From an uncultured Eubacteriales bacterium (GTDB taxonomy: Bacteria > Bacillota > Clostridia > Lachnospirales > Lachnospiraceae): DNA of 40,827 bases. The position numbers and the translations under genes are program-made. The notes beneath the pieces were generated by a model. The model saw only the letters and a list, made by a program, of their open reading frames with translations, searched no databases and was not told the origin of the DNA. The stretch is from assembly GCA_900316755.1 (NCBI GenBank), contig ONED01000008.1, positions 1 through 40,827 of the forward strand. Direction: 5' to 3'. Positions 25,155 to 33,115 of this stretch are shown one piece after another. How positions within the stretch are numbered: position 1 is the stretch's first letter; every line of letters starts with the position of its first letter.

Positions 25155-27026
25155 CTAATCTGCCTTCTTTCCAAAGGCAGTCACCGTTTTTTCTACAATG
25201 GAATCTGCATCCAGCAGTAATTCCTTCCGCAAAACCGGAATGCTTCCCTGCTCTACATAGCAGTCACAAACTGCATTGACCAAAACCTTCACCGGAAGTT
25301 CCTCTTTTGCCACATAATTTCTCACCTGCTCTCCATAGCCTCCGGTTCTTACACCTTCCTCGATGGTCACAAACAATCTGTGATGCTTTGCCATTTGCTG
25401 CAGCATCTCCTCATCCATGGGTTTTACAAACCGACTGTTTATCAGGCTGCAGGAAAACCCTTTTTGCTTTAACGATTTCCATACCTGATGTGCTGTCTCC
25501 ATCATATGTCCCACTGAAAAAACCGCAATATCGGATTCTTCATAAATCAACTCACTTTTCCCATATTCTATGGGCGCACGGAACTCGGAAAGTCCGTCAT
25601 ATGCCGTTCCTCTTGGATAACGAATCGCAATCGGTCCATCGTACTTTATAGCAAACCGCAACATATCCGCAAGTTCCCATTTATTTTTTGGCGACAGTAT
25701 GGTCATGTTTGGAATATGGCTCAAATATGCCATATCAAGTAATCCCTGGTGCGTTTCACCGTCACTTCCGACCAGTCCCGCCCGGTCGATTGCAAAAACA
25801 ACCGGCAGATTCTGTATGCAGACATCATGTACAATCTGATCATATCCTCTCTGGAGGAAAGAAGAATACACAGCAAACACCGGCTTAAGCCCCGCTGCTG
25901 CAAGCCCCGCTGCAAAAGTCACCGCATGTCCCTCTGCAATGCCTACGTCAAAAAAACGTTCCGGATATTTCCTCTGGAATCCAACCAATCCCGTACCATC
26001 TTTCATGGCGGCGGTAATCGCCACCAGCTTCGGCTCCTTTGCACCTTCTTTATACATCACTTTTCCAAATACATCTGTATAAGTATCTTTTTCTTTCTTT
26101 TCCAGCGCATCTCCCGTCCGGATATCAAATGGTCCTGTACCATGAAATTTTGACGGAGACTTTTCTGCAGGAACATATCCTTTCCCTTTTTTCGTCAATA
26201 CATGCACCAGAACTGCATGATCCATTCGTTTTGCTTCCCGCAAAACCCGGTCTAATTTTTTCATGTCGTGGCCATCCACCGGACCGAGATAGGTAATCCC
26301 CATTTCTTCAAACAACATTCCCGGTACGAACAACTGCTTAATGCTGTTCTTCGTCTTGCGGATGCTCGACACCATATTTTTCCCCACCCCGGGAATCTGA
26401 TTCAGAGCATTCGTCACACCTTTTTTTAACTCATTATAAACATGGGCAGTGCGGATACTGTCCAGATATTTCGACATGCCGCCCACATTTTCTGAGATTG
26501 ACATATTATTATCATTCAGAACAATTACCAAATTACTTTTTAAACGTGCGGCATTATTCAGGGCCTCATAAGCAAGCCCGCCGGTAAATGCCCCATCTCC
26601 AATCACAGAAACCACATGGTAGTCTTCTCCGGTAATCTCCCGTGCTTCCACATACCCAAGTCCTGCAGAAATAGAGGTGGAACTGTGTCCGGTATCAAAC
26701 GCATCGCAGTCACTCTCTTTTCGTTTTGGGAATCCGCTCATGCCGCCAAATTTACGCAGGGTATCAAACCCGTCTTTTCTTCCGGTCAGCAGTTTGTGGG
26801 TATATGCCTGATGTCCCACATCCCAGATAATTTTATCCTTCGGAAGAGAAAATACCTTATGCAGTGCAATCGTAAGCTCCACCACTCCCAGATTGGAAGC
26901 CAGATGTCCCCCGTTTTCACTGACTTTTTCTACTAAAAACCGGCGTATCTCATATGCCAGTACCTCTAATTCATCCCAGCTTAATTCTTTTACGTCTTCC
27001 GTGTTTTTTATACGCTCCAAAATCAT
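25155..27026 (-). CDS. dxs: 1-deoxy-D-xylulose-5-phosphate synthase
   Basis: First enzyme of the MEP isoprenoid pathway, condensing pyruvate and glyceraldehyde-3-phosphate with TPP. The 623 residues show the substrate-side histidine GHQAYTHKLLTGR, the TPP motif GDGAFTGGLAYEALNNA with NDNNMSIS, the central pyrimidine-domain FDVGIAEGHAVTFAAG, and a transketolase C domain. GGAG lies 7 nt before the ATG, and the gap after ispA is 12 nt. Together with ispA it supplies isoprenoid precursors for undecaprenyl and other lipids. Confidence 0.97.
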   Translation of the reverse strand: MILERIKNTEDVKELSWDELEVLAYEIRRFLVEKVSENGGHLASNLGVVELTIALHKVFSLPKDKIIWDVGHQAYTHKLLTGRKDGFDTLRKFGGMSGFPKRKESDCDAFDTGHSSTSISAGLGYVEAREITGEDYHVVSVIGDGAFTGGLAYEALNNAARLKSNLVIVLNDNNMSISENVGGMSKYLDSIRTAHVYNELKKGVTNALNQIPGVGKNMVSSIRKTKNSIKQLFVPGMLFEEMGITYLGPVDGHDMKKLDRVLREAKRMDHAVLVHVLTKKGKGYVPAEKSPSKFHGTGPFDIRTGDALEKKEKDTYTDVFGKVMYKEGAKEPKLVAITAAMKDGTGLVGFQRKYPERFFDVGIAEGHAVTFAAGLAAAGLKPVFAVYSSFLQRGYDQIVHDVCIQNLPVVFAIDRAGLVGSDGETHQGLLDMAYLSHIPNMTILSPKNKWELADMLRFAIKYDGPIAIRYPRGTAYDGLSEFRAPIEYGKSELIYEESDIAVFSVGHMMETAHQVWKSLKQKGFSCSLINSRFVKPMDEEMLQQMAKHHRLFVTIEEGVRTGGYGEQVRNYVAKEELPVKVLVNAVCDCYVEQGSIPVLRKELLLDADSIVEKTVTAFGKKAD

Positions 27027-27038
27027 AAGAGCACTCCT

Positions 27039-27929
27039 TTATTTCTCTCTGTGAATCAGTTCTTTCAAAAGTGCTTCCAAAAATTCATTTCTTTGCGGAA
27101 GTTCCGAAAGCAGACCTATGGCTTCTTCGGAAATCTCTTCCACATATTCCTTTGCTTTTTCCACACCCACTAATGTCACATATGTAGTCTTCTCATTTTT
27201 TTCATCACTCATAACCGGCTTTCCGAGTACCTCCGGCGTACTTGTCACATCCAGAATATCATCCTGAATCTGGAATGCGATTCCCACATTCCTTGCCACC
27301 TTCTCCATCTTCCGAATCTCTTCCGAACCTGCTCCGGCAAGAACTGCACCAATCATCATCGCACTCTCAATCAGCGCCCCTGTCTTCAGTTCATAAATAA
27401 AATCCAGAACCTCCTTCGATATGGCCGAACCTGCGCTTTGCACATCTACGACCTGCCCGCCAATCATTCCATAAATTCCCGCCTTCTTCGCAAGAATCTG
27501 CATTGCTTTTCCAATCTGCAGGCTCTTTTCCGGAAACATGGTAAATGCTTCTGCGGCCGTCTCAAATGCATAGTTTAACAGCGCATCTCCGGCTAAAATC
27601 CCCATAGCCTCCCCATAGACAACATGAGTCGTCTTTCTTCCTCTCCGGTAGTCATCATTGTCCATCGCCGGCAGGTCATCATGCACCAGGGAATATGTGT
27701 GAATCATTTCCATCGCTGCCATAAACGGATAAATCAAACGGTCGTTTCCTCCAAATAAGGTATACGTCTCCTTCATCAGCATGGGGCGAAGGCGCTTTCC
27801 TCCTGCCATGAGGCTGTATTCCATTGCCTCCATAATCTCTTTCTGATATCCGGACTGCTCCGGAAGAAACTGCTTTAGGATTTCCTCTATTTCCTGTACT
27901 TTTTCTGATTTTCTACTGTTAAAATTCAT
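27039..27929 (-). CDS. ispA: Polyprenyl (farnesyl/geranyl) diphosphate synthase
   Basis: Chain-elongating prenyltransferase making geranyl/farnesyl diphosphate. 296 residues with the first aspartate-rich motif DDLPAMDNDD, the second DDILD, and GGKRLRPML in the substrate pocket. I place the start at MNFNSRKSEK (27929), 6 nt after GGAG; an ATG six codons upstream is possible. The start overlaps the end of xseB by 11 nt, so translation is coupled. The order xseA-xseB-ispA-dxs matches B. subtilis. Confidence 0.95.
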   Translation of the reverse strand: MNFNSRKSEKVQEIEEILKQFLPEQSGYQKEIMEAMEYSLMAGGKRLRPMLMKETYTLFGGNDRLIYPFMAAMEMIHTYSLVHDDLPAMDNDDYRRGRKTTHVVYGEAMGILAGDALLNYAFETAAEAFTMFPEKSLQIGKAMQILAKKAGIYGMIGGQVVDVQSAGSAISKEVLDFIYELKTGALIESAMMIGAVLAGAGSEEIRKMEKVARNVGIAFQIQDDILDVTSTPEVLGKPVMSDEKNEKTTYVTLVGVEKAKEYVEEISEEAIGLLSELPQRNEFLEALLKELIHREK

Positions 27930-28122
27930 GTTGTTCTCCATTTTCATCCAGAATCTTCATCTTTTTCTCAACTGTATCAATCTTATCATTGCAGATTTTG
28001 AGCAGTTCCATTCCCTGATGATACAGTTTAAATGAATCCTCCAGAGAAATCGTTTCTTCCTCCAGTTTCTCTGCAATCTGATCCAATTTTTCAAATGCTT
28101 CCTCTAAAGATATCTCTTTCAC
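27919..28122 (-). CDS. xseB: Exodeoxyribonuclease VII small subunit
   Basis: 67-residue helical subunit that binds XseA in the single-strand-specific exonuclease VII. The sequence SLEEAFEKLDQIAEKLEEETISLEDS fits the two-helix family. The start is GTG at 28122 with a strong GGGAGG 6 nt upstream. It overlaps xseA by 32 nt and ispA by 11 nt. Confidence 0.95.
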   Translation of the reverse strand: MKEISLEEAFEKLDQIAEKLEEETISLEDSFKLYHQGMELLKICNDKIDTVEKKMKILDENGEQHEF

Positions 28123-29326
28123 CGTAATCCTCCCTGATGGTATCCTCCACTTTCGCCTTTACCATCCCATCTGTTACATATATCGTCAATCCTTCCTCTT
28201 TTCGCACATCCCGGACACGCTTCACCGTCTTTCCACCCTCGGACTCCACATAGGAAAATCCCTGATTTAATTTTGCCAGTGGGGAAAGTCCTTTCATACG
28301 CTCGATGGAAATGGCCAGCTTCTGCTTGGACATCGTCAGTTTTTTTTCCATCATAAGCCGGAGCTTTTGCTCCAGTTCCATGCAGCGCTGCTGTTGTGCG
28401 CGCAGTCTGCTTTCCGGATGCAGATAATTTAGTCTCATCCGGTAGCGCTCTGCCCTCATCCGCTCCAACTGAAGCCTTTGATACAGCGCTCTTCGAAGCT
28501 TCATTTTCCTGCTATCCAGGTCATTTACAAATGCCTGATACTCAAACACCGCCAGTTCTGCAGCCGCCGAAGGAGTCGGCGCACGAAGGTCTGCCACATA
28601 GTCGGCGATTGTCGTATCCGTCTCATGACCGACTGCGGAAATCACCGGAATTTGGCAGTTAAAAATCGCTCTTGCCACAACTTCTTCATTAAACGCCCAC
28701 AAATCTTCCATGGAACCTCCTCCACGTCCGACAATGATGATATCTACCTGTGCCCTCTCCAGCACCTGTATTCCTTTCACAATGCTTACAGCTGCACCCT
28801 CACCCTGTACCAATGCCGGATATAAAAGAAGCTGGACATATGGATTCCTTCTTGCGGAAATATTCATGATATCCCGAATCGCTGCCCCCGTCGGTGCTGT
28901 CACGATTCCGATTCGTCTTGCAAACGGAGGAATGGGTTTTTTATATTCCTCTGCGAACATCCCCATTTCACCGAGTTCCCGTTTTAACGCCTCAAAGCGT
29001 TCATACAATAGTCCGGCACCATCCAAAATGATTTCTTTCGCATAGAGCTGGTACTTCCCGTCTCGCTCATAGGTTGTGACGGTGCCAAGTACAATCACCT
29101 GCTGTCCGTCCTGCATCCGAAACCCCAGACCGCTCCGCTGCCCTGCAAACATAATACACGCAATGGAACCGGATTCATCCTTCAATGAAAAATAAATATG
29201 CCCGGAAGTGTGGTACTTACAGTTGGAGACTTCCCCTTTTACATAAATGCGGCTTAGCATAAAATCCTGTGTAAACATATTTTTGATGTAAGCATTTACC
29301 TGTTTCACAGAATATACATTACGCAT
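28091..29326 (-). CDS. xseA: Exodeoxyribonuclease VII large subunit
   Basis: Catalytic subunit of exonuclease VII. The 411 residues begin MRNVYSVKQVNAYIKNMF with an OB-fold (about 1-110, including VKGEVSNCKYHTSGHIYFSLKD). The catalytic domain follows (APTGAAIRDI, IIVGRGGGSMEDLWAFNEE, PVISAVGHETDTTIADYVAD), then a coiled-coil arm and C-terminal beta strands. The start at 29326 overlaps the nusB end by 8 nt. The open frame continues upstream through nusB in another frame without homology. Confidence 0.97.
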   Translation of the reverse strand: MRNVYSVKQVNAYIKNMFTQDFMLSRIYVKGEVSNCKYHTSGHIYFSLKDESGSIACIMFAGQRSGLGFRMQDGQQVIVLGTVTTYERDGKYQLYAKEIILDGAGLLYERFEALKRELGEMGMFAEEYKKPIPPFARRIGIVTAPTGAAIRDIMNISARRNPYVQLLLYPALVQGEGAAVSIVKGIQVLERAQVDIIIVGRGGGSMEDLWAFNEEVVARAIFNCQIPVISAVGHETDTTIADYVADLRAPTPSAAAELAVFEYQAFVNDLDSRKMKLRRALYQRLQLERMRAERYRMRLNYLHPESRLRAQQQRCMELEQKLRLMMEKKLTMSKQKLAISIERMKGLSPLAKLNQGFSYVESEGGKTVKRVRDVRKEEGLTIYVTDGMVKAKVEDTIREDYGERDIFRGSI

Positions 29327-29738
29327 CGGCTCTTTGCTCCCTGCCTGCCACCTTTGCCAGCACGCCATTAATAAAAGAAGGACCGGAATCACTGCTGTAT
29401 TTCTTTGCAAGCTCGACGGCTTCGTTGATTGCAACTTTTGTCGGAATGCTCTCGTCCCAAAGTAACTCATATGTTGCCAGTCTGAGAATCGTCAAGTCCA
29501 CCCGGCTCATACGACCGGTCTTCCATCCGGTGGTGAGGTCGTCAAGCAGCTCGTCAATCTCCTGCCTTTTTTCCGCAATCGTCCTATATTTACTCAGAAT
29601 ATAGTCTTTGTCCTCTTCTGCAACTTCTCCCATGAGGTCAAAATAGAGCCTTTCCTGCTCTTCCATCTCTTCTATACTGTTAAATTCTACACGGAACAGC
29701 ATTTTAAAAATGTGTTCCCTTAATTCTGTTCTGCTCAT
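29319..29738 (-). CDS. nusB: Transcription antitermination factor NusB
   Basis: 139-residue all-helical protein that binds boxA RNA with NusE/S10 during rRNA antitermination. Typical features are SRTELREHIFKMLFR at the N-terminus and the C-terminal VAINEAVELAKKYSSDSGPSFINGVL. GGGAG lies 4 nt before the ATG. folD, which separates nusB from xseA in B. subtilis, is missing here. Confidence 0.96.
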   Translation of the reverse strand: MSRTELREHIFKMLFRVEFNSIEEMEEQERLYFDLMGEVAEEDKDYILSKYRTIAEKRQEIDELLDDLTTGWKTGRMSRVDLTILRLATYELLWDESIPTKVAINEAVELAKKYSSDSGPSFINGVLAKVAGREQRADA

Positions 29739-29758
29739 GTTTCTCCCTCGTTTAATTA

Positions 29759-29782
29759 GAGCAGGATTTCAAAACCCTGCTC
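29759..29782 (-). repeat. Hairpin between asp23 and nusB
   Basis: Arms GAGCAGG and CCTGCTC with a 10 nt loop in the 56 nt gap. No T run follows on the minus strand, so this is more likely an RNA-stabilising or processing hairpin than a terminator. Confidence 0.4.
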
Positions 29783-29794
29783 CATAATCATTTC

Positions 29795-30172
29795 CTATCC
29801 GTTTACCTCTACTCCTGCCACACGAATGTTCACATCGGCAACGGTAAGCCCTGTCATGTTTTCAATCGCCGCTTTCACCTTTTCCTGAACTTTTTCGGAA
29901 ATATCCATGATATTGTAACCATATTTCAGATTTAAGGTAATGGCAACCGTCACGATGCCTTCCAGAATATCCACCTTCACGCCTTTTGCAAGAGACTTTT
30001 TCCCAATCTTGCTAATCAACTCTTTTGTCACATTTCCTACCATTGAAGCAACCCCTTCTACCTCCATGGCAGCCAGTCCTGCAATCACTGCAACTACTTC
30101 ATCCGCAATGACCACTTCTCCCCGATTATCTTCCAGTGTAATTGTATAATTATTTCTTTCTTCTTTTCCCAT
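29795..30172 (-). CDS. Asp23/Gls24-family envelope stress protein
   Basis: 125-residue Asp23-domain protein (B. subtilis YqhY homologue by position). Family features: a segment GEVVIADEVVAVIAGLAAMEVEGVASM and a C-terminal VNIRVAGVEV strand. YqhY is linked genetically with acetyl-CoA carboxylase in Bacillus, but accB/accC are absent from this locus. AGGAGG lies about 9 nt upstream of the ATG. First gene of the operon, under a clear promoter. Confidence 0.93.
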   Translation of the reverse strand: MGKEERNNYTITLEDNRGEVVIADEVVAVIAGLAAMEVEGVASMVGNVTKELISKIGKKSLAKGVKVDILEGIVTVAITLNLKYGYNIMDISEKVQEKVKAAIENMTGLTVADVNIRVAGVEVNG

Positions 30173-30210
30173 AACTTCAAACCTCCTAGTCTGGTTTCCT
30201 GCTGCTATCT

Positions 30211-30239
30211 ATTATAACAAATTTATATGCATTTGCAAA
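30211..30239 (-). promoter_or_regulatory. Sigma-A promoter of the asp23-nusB-...-recN operon
   Basis: TTTGCA (30239-30234) with a 17 nt spacer to a perfect TATAAT (30216-30211) on the minus strand. It lies right after the prfC stop. Confidence 0.75.
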
Positions 30240-30248
30240 CAGAAACTT

Positions 30249-31841
30249 TTAGGAGCGTCCAAACTCGGATAAGATAAGACCCTCGTTCCGTTCTAACGTC
30301 ATCCGTACACTCCAGCTGTTGACAAACAATAAAAGCGGTCTGTCCTTTAAATCTTTAATCTTCTTCATATCCGAAGTGCCAACCAGTTTATCCAAATCAA
30401 TGTCCTTATTTTCAATCCAGCGGATATGCTCATATGGAAGCGGCTCCAGCTTAATATCCACATTGTACTCGTTTTCCAGACGGAATTTCAGCACATCAAA
30501 CTGCAGCACTCCCACAACACCTACGATAATTTCTTCCATTCCGGTATTGTATTCCTGAAAAATCTGAATGGCTCCTTCCTGGGCAATCTGGTTGATTCCT
30601 TTGATGAACTGCTTCCGCTTCATCGTATCCATCTGCCGCACTCTGGCAAAATGCTCCGGTGCAAATGTGGGAATTCCCTCATAAGCAAACTTTTCCGGGG
30701 ACGTGGTGAGGGTATCTCCGATGGAGAAAATGCCCGGGTCAAACACACCGATAATATCTCCGCCGTATGCTTTTTCAATCATCTTCCGCTCACTGGCCAT
30801 CATCTGCTGCGGTTGGGAAAGTCTTACCTTTTTGCCTCCCTGAATATGAAAAACATCCATACCCGCTTCAAACTCTCCGGAGCAGATTCGCATAAATGCA
30901 ATCCGGTCACGGTGGGCCTTATTCATATTTGCCTGAATTTTAAACACAAATGCCGAAAAATCCTTTTCCTCCATGGGGTCAATCATTCCCTTGTCTGACA
31001 TTCTCGGAAGCGGAGAACTGGTCATCGAAAGGAAATGCCGAAGAAACGTCTCCACCCCAAAATTGGTCAGCGCCGAACCGAAAAATACGGGTGAGAGCTG
31101 ACCTTTGCTGACAAGCTCCATATCAAATTCTGCGCTTGCCCCATCTAAAAGTTCAATTTCTTCCTCTAACTGTGCTTTTTGCTCCTCACTGATAAACGAA
31201 TCCACCTGTGGGTCAGAAAGTGCAATCTTTCTCACTTCGCCCACGGCGGTTCCTTTCTTCGTATCGGAAAACAGTTCAATCTCTCCATGTTCCCGGTCAA
31301 GCACTCCGCGAAATTCCTTTCCGCAGCCGATGGGCCAGTTCATCGGACAGGTCGCAATCCCAAGCTCCTTTTCGATATCATCTAAAAGTTCAAAGGTATC
31401 CATCGCCTCCCGGTCCATTTTATTGATAAACGTAAATATGGGAATGTGGCGCATCACACAGACCTTAAACAGCTTTCTGGTCTGCGCTTCCACTCCTTTT
31501 GAGCCATCGATTACCATCACTGCCGAATCTGCTGCCATCAGCGTACGGTATGTATCCTCTGAGAAATCCTGATGTCCCGGTGTGTCCAGAATATTGATGC
31601 AATATCCGTCATAATTAAATTGCAGCACCGATGAAGTAACCGAAATTCCCCTCTCTTTCTCAATCTCCATCCAATCGGATACCGCATGCTTTGCCGTTGC
31701 CTTTCCTTTCACCGAACCGGCCTGATTAATCGCACCGCCGTACAGTAAGAACTTCTCCGTCAATGTCGTCTTCCCTGCATCCGGATGCGAGATAATCGCA
31801 AATGTTCTTCTTTTCTGAATCTCATCTGTAATAGTTGACAT
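30249..31841 (-). CDS. prfC: Peptide chain release factor 3
   Basis: Translational GTPase that recycles RF1/RF2 from ribosomes. The 530 residues have G1 SHPDAGKTTLTEK, switch II DTPGHQDFSEDTYR, NKMDREAMD, and RF3-type domains II and III; length is exactly in family range. GGAG lies 6 nt before the ATG. It stands between spoIIIAH and asp23, where B. subtilis has accB-accC, so it is an insertion or replacement in an otherwise conserved gene order. Confidence 0.97.
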   Translation of the reverse strand: MSTITDEIQKRRTFAIISHPDAGKTTLTEKFLLYGGAINQAGSVKGKATAKHAVSDWMEIEKERGISVTSSVLQFNYDGYCINILDTPGHQDFSEDTYRTLMAADSAVMVIDGSKGVEAQTRKLFKVCVMRHIPIFTFINKMDREAMDTFELLDDIEKELGIATCPMNWPIGCGKEFRGVLDREHGEIELFSDTKKGTAVGEVRKIALSDPQVDSFISEEQKAQLEEEIELLDGASAEFDMELVSKGQLSPVFFGSALTNFGVETFLRHFLSMTSSPLPRMSDKGMIDPMEEKDFSAFVFKIQANMNKAHRDRIAFMRICSGEFEAGMDVFHIQGGKKVRLSQPQQMMASERKMIEKAYGGDIIGVFDPGIFSIGDTLTTSPEKFAYEGIPTFAPEHFARVRQMDTMKRKQFIKGINQIAQEGAIQIFQEYNTGMEEIIVGVVGVLQFDVLKFRLENEYNVDIKLEPLPYEHIRWIENKDIDLDKLVGTSDMKKIKDLKDRPLLLFVNSWSVRMTLERNEGLILSEFGRS

Positions 31842-31888
31842 AATTTTCTCCTAATGTTTTCCAAAATCTGTTTTTTACATTCCCACTT

Positions 31889-31917
31889 AGTCTATCACAT
31901 CTAGTATTTCTCTGCAA
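31889..31917 (-). promoter_or_regulatory. Possible promoter of prfC
   Basis: TTGCAG (31917-31912), 17 nt spacer, TAGACT (31894-31889; four of six matches) on the minus strand, in the 83 nt gap after spoIIIAH. Weak -10. Confidence 0.35.
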
Positions 31918-31924
31918 ACAGTAT

Positions 31925-32497
31925 TTATTCGTGCATCGGAGTAATTACGATATTTTCCGGCGCAATGTCTGTTTTTCTGGTAATAATGTCTTCAATCTGT
32001 GCACGATTTGCATCGGTAAGTTCTGCTGCATTCACCACAACATCTGCGGTTGTTTCGGTCAGATTCACCACCACTTCCGAAAAACCTTTGGACAACAAAA
32101 GGGTCTCTACCGAAGCTTCCTCCTCTGCCAGCTCCGTCATGGCAATCATCTGTGCTACCGCATCTTTTTTCTGTTCGTCAGACAGTTTATCATTGTCGAT
32201 GATTTCCATCAGCATCTCCTTGTTTTTGGCGCGCACCTGTTCCCGCGTCACTTTTGCCTCTGCCACAATCCCACTGGCCTCCCCGCTTGTAAGCACCGCT
32301 TCTCCCGGTGTCTCTGTAATATCGGTTTCCCCGCTTTCCAGACTGATGTCCAGAAGTTCCTGATTGGCCACCTCGTCATCATCCCCACCGAGACCGTCTC
32401 CAAAGAGCCGCCCTGAGTAGTTTAGATATCCTGCGACAGCAATCATCACTGCAAGGGATGTAATAATGATTTGATTCTTTTTCAATAACCGTTTCAA
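31925..32497 (-). CDS. spoIIIAH: Stage III sporulation protein AH
   Basis: Mother-cell half of the SpoIIQ-SpoIIIAH channel across the engulfed forespore. 190 residues: a single N-terminal membrane anchor (about 9-26), an acidic linker, helices, then a C-terminal ring-building (EscJ/YscJ-like) domain (VVVNLTETTADVVVNAAELTDANRAQ). The start is TTG at 32497, 8 nt after AGGAGG; no in-frame ATG precedes it. Last gene of the spoIIIA operon. Confidence 0.93.
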   Translation of the reverse strand: MKRLLKKNQIIITSLAVMIAVAGYLNYSGRLFGDGLGGDDDEVANQELLDISLESGETDITETPGEAVLTSGEASGIVAEAKVTREQVRAKNKEMLMEIIDNDKLSDEQKKDAVAQMIAMTELAEEEASVETLLLSKGFSEVVVNLTETTADVVVNAAELTDANRAQIEDIITRKTDIAPENIVITPMHE

Positions 32498-32509
32498 ACT
32501 CTTTTCCTC

Positions 32510-32878
32510 CTATTTTGTTTGATTCCCTTTTATTACCTTAATTTTATGCGAGTCCACATCAAATAATGCCTGCACGACTTCCGTAATATTACATACAATG
32601 ACTGCATTATCCCCGCCCTGCGCCACAACTGCAATCCCCTCCACGGAATCATCCTCATTTAATGTAATCATTACCTGAACCTCTCCTACTCCGTTCATTC
32701 GCTCCAGAATTGCTTCCAGCCTCTTTTCCAGCTCCGTATTTTCGTCCGCCTTTATCTGCTTTTCCTCAGTCGGAATGGAAATCACAAGCAATAAAATTCC
32801 AACCAGTAAAAAAATAAGTAAATGCGTTTTATTCAATTTTCCCTGTAAACTCTTCCAAATAGGCTGCTCCTCGCTCAA
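32510..32878 (-). CDS. spoIIIAG: Stage III sporulation protein AG, compact form
   Basis: Ring-forming component of the mother cell-forespore channel. The 122 residues are short for a family often near 200-230. They comprise an anchor at about 19-35, then a ring-building motif: helix ELEKRLEAILERMNGVG, strand EVQVMITL, then directly strand VEGIAVVAQG, helix NITEVVQALFDV and strand KIKVIKG. The long insertion that normally sits after the MITL strand, forming the beta-triangle, is missing. The start appears to be TTG at 32878, overlapping spoIIIAF by 50 nt, with AAGGTG upstream; a second TTG at residue 15 is an alternative. Confidence 0.85.
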   Translation of the reverse strand: MSEEQPIWKSLQGKLNKTHLLIFLLVGILLLVISIPTEEKQIKADENTELEKRLEAILERMNGVGEVQVMITLNEDDSVEGIAVVAQGGDNAVIVCNITEVVQALFDVDSHKIKVIKGNQTK

Positions 32879-33107
32879 TCTCTTTCACCTTCTGTTGATA
32901 TTCTGCACTTTTATAAAATTCCTGAAACTCCTGCTCGATTCCAAACACCTTAAAAATCGGGCCGGACAGCATCAAAATCAGAATCAGTCCTGTAAAAAAA
33001 CGGACATATTTCTGATAACTGTTGTTTGGAATCATCTGAACAAAAGCGGTAATCAGAATCATATAAAATGCAAGATTTTCTATCCATTCATACAAATACG
33101 CAAACAT
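32829..33107 (-). CDS. spoIIIAF: Stage III sporulation protein AF, short form
   Basis: 92 residues identified by position between spoIIIAE and spoIIIAG and by two N-terminal membrane spans (about 10-26 and 35-52, with YVRFFTGLILILMLSGPIF), followed by a charged coiled segment. The B. subtilis protein is about 206 residues and has a soluble ring-building-like domain after the spans; that domain is absent here. GGAGG lies 4-5 nt before the ATG. The end overlaps the spoIIIAG start, so both genes are read in different frames across 50 nt. Confidence 0.82.
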   Translation of the reverse strand: MFAYLYEWIENLAFYMILITAFVQMIPNNSYQKYVRFFTGLILILMLSGPIFKVFGIEQEFQEFYKSAEYQQKVKEIERGAAYLEEFTGKIE

Positions 33108-33115
33108 GCTCCCTC

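Noticed and set aside
29759-29782. Terminator after asp23
   Set aside because: The stem lacks a following T run on the minus strand, and the downstream genes nusB to recN have no other promoter that I can see.
31898-31924. AAATACT direct repeat between spoIIIAH and prfC
   Set aside because: Two short AT-rich copies in a region with no supporting promoter geometry; could easily be chance.
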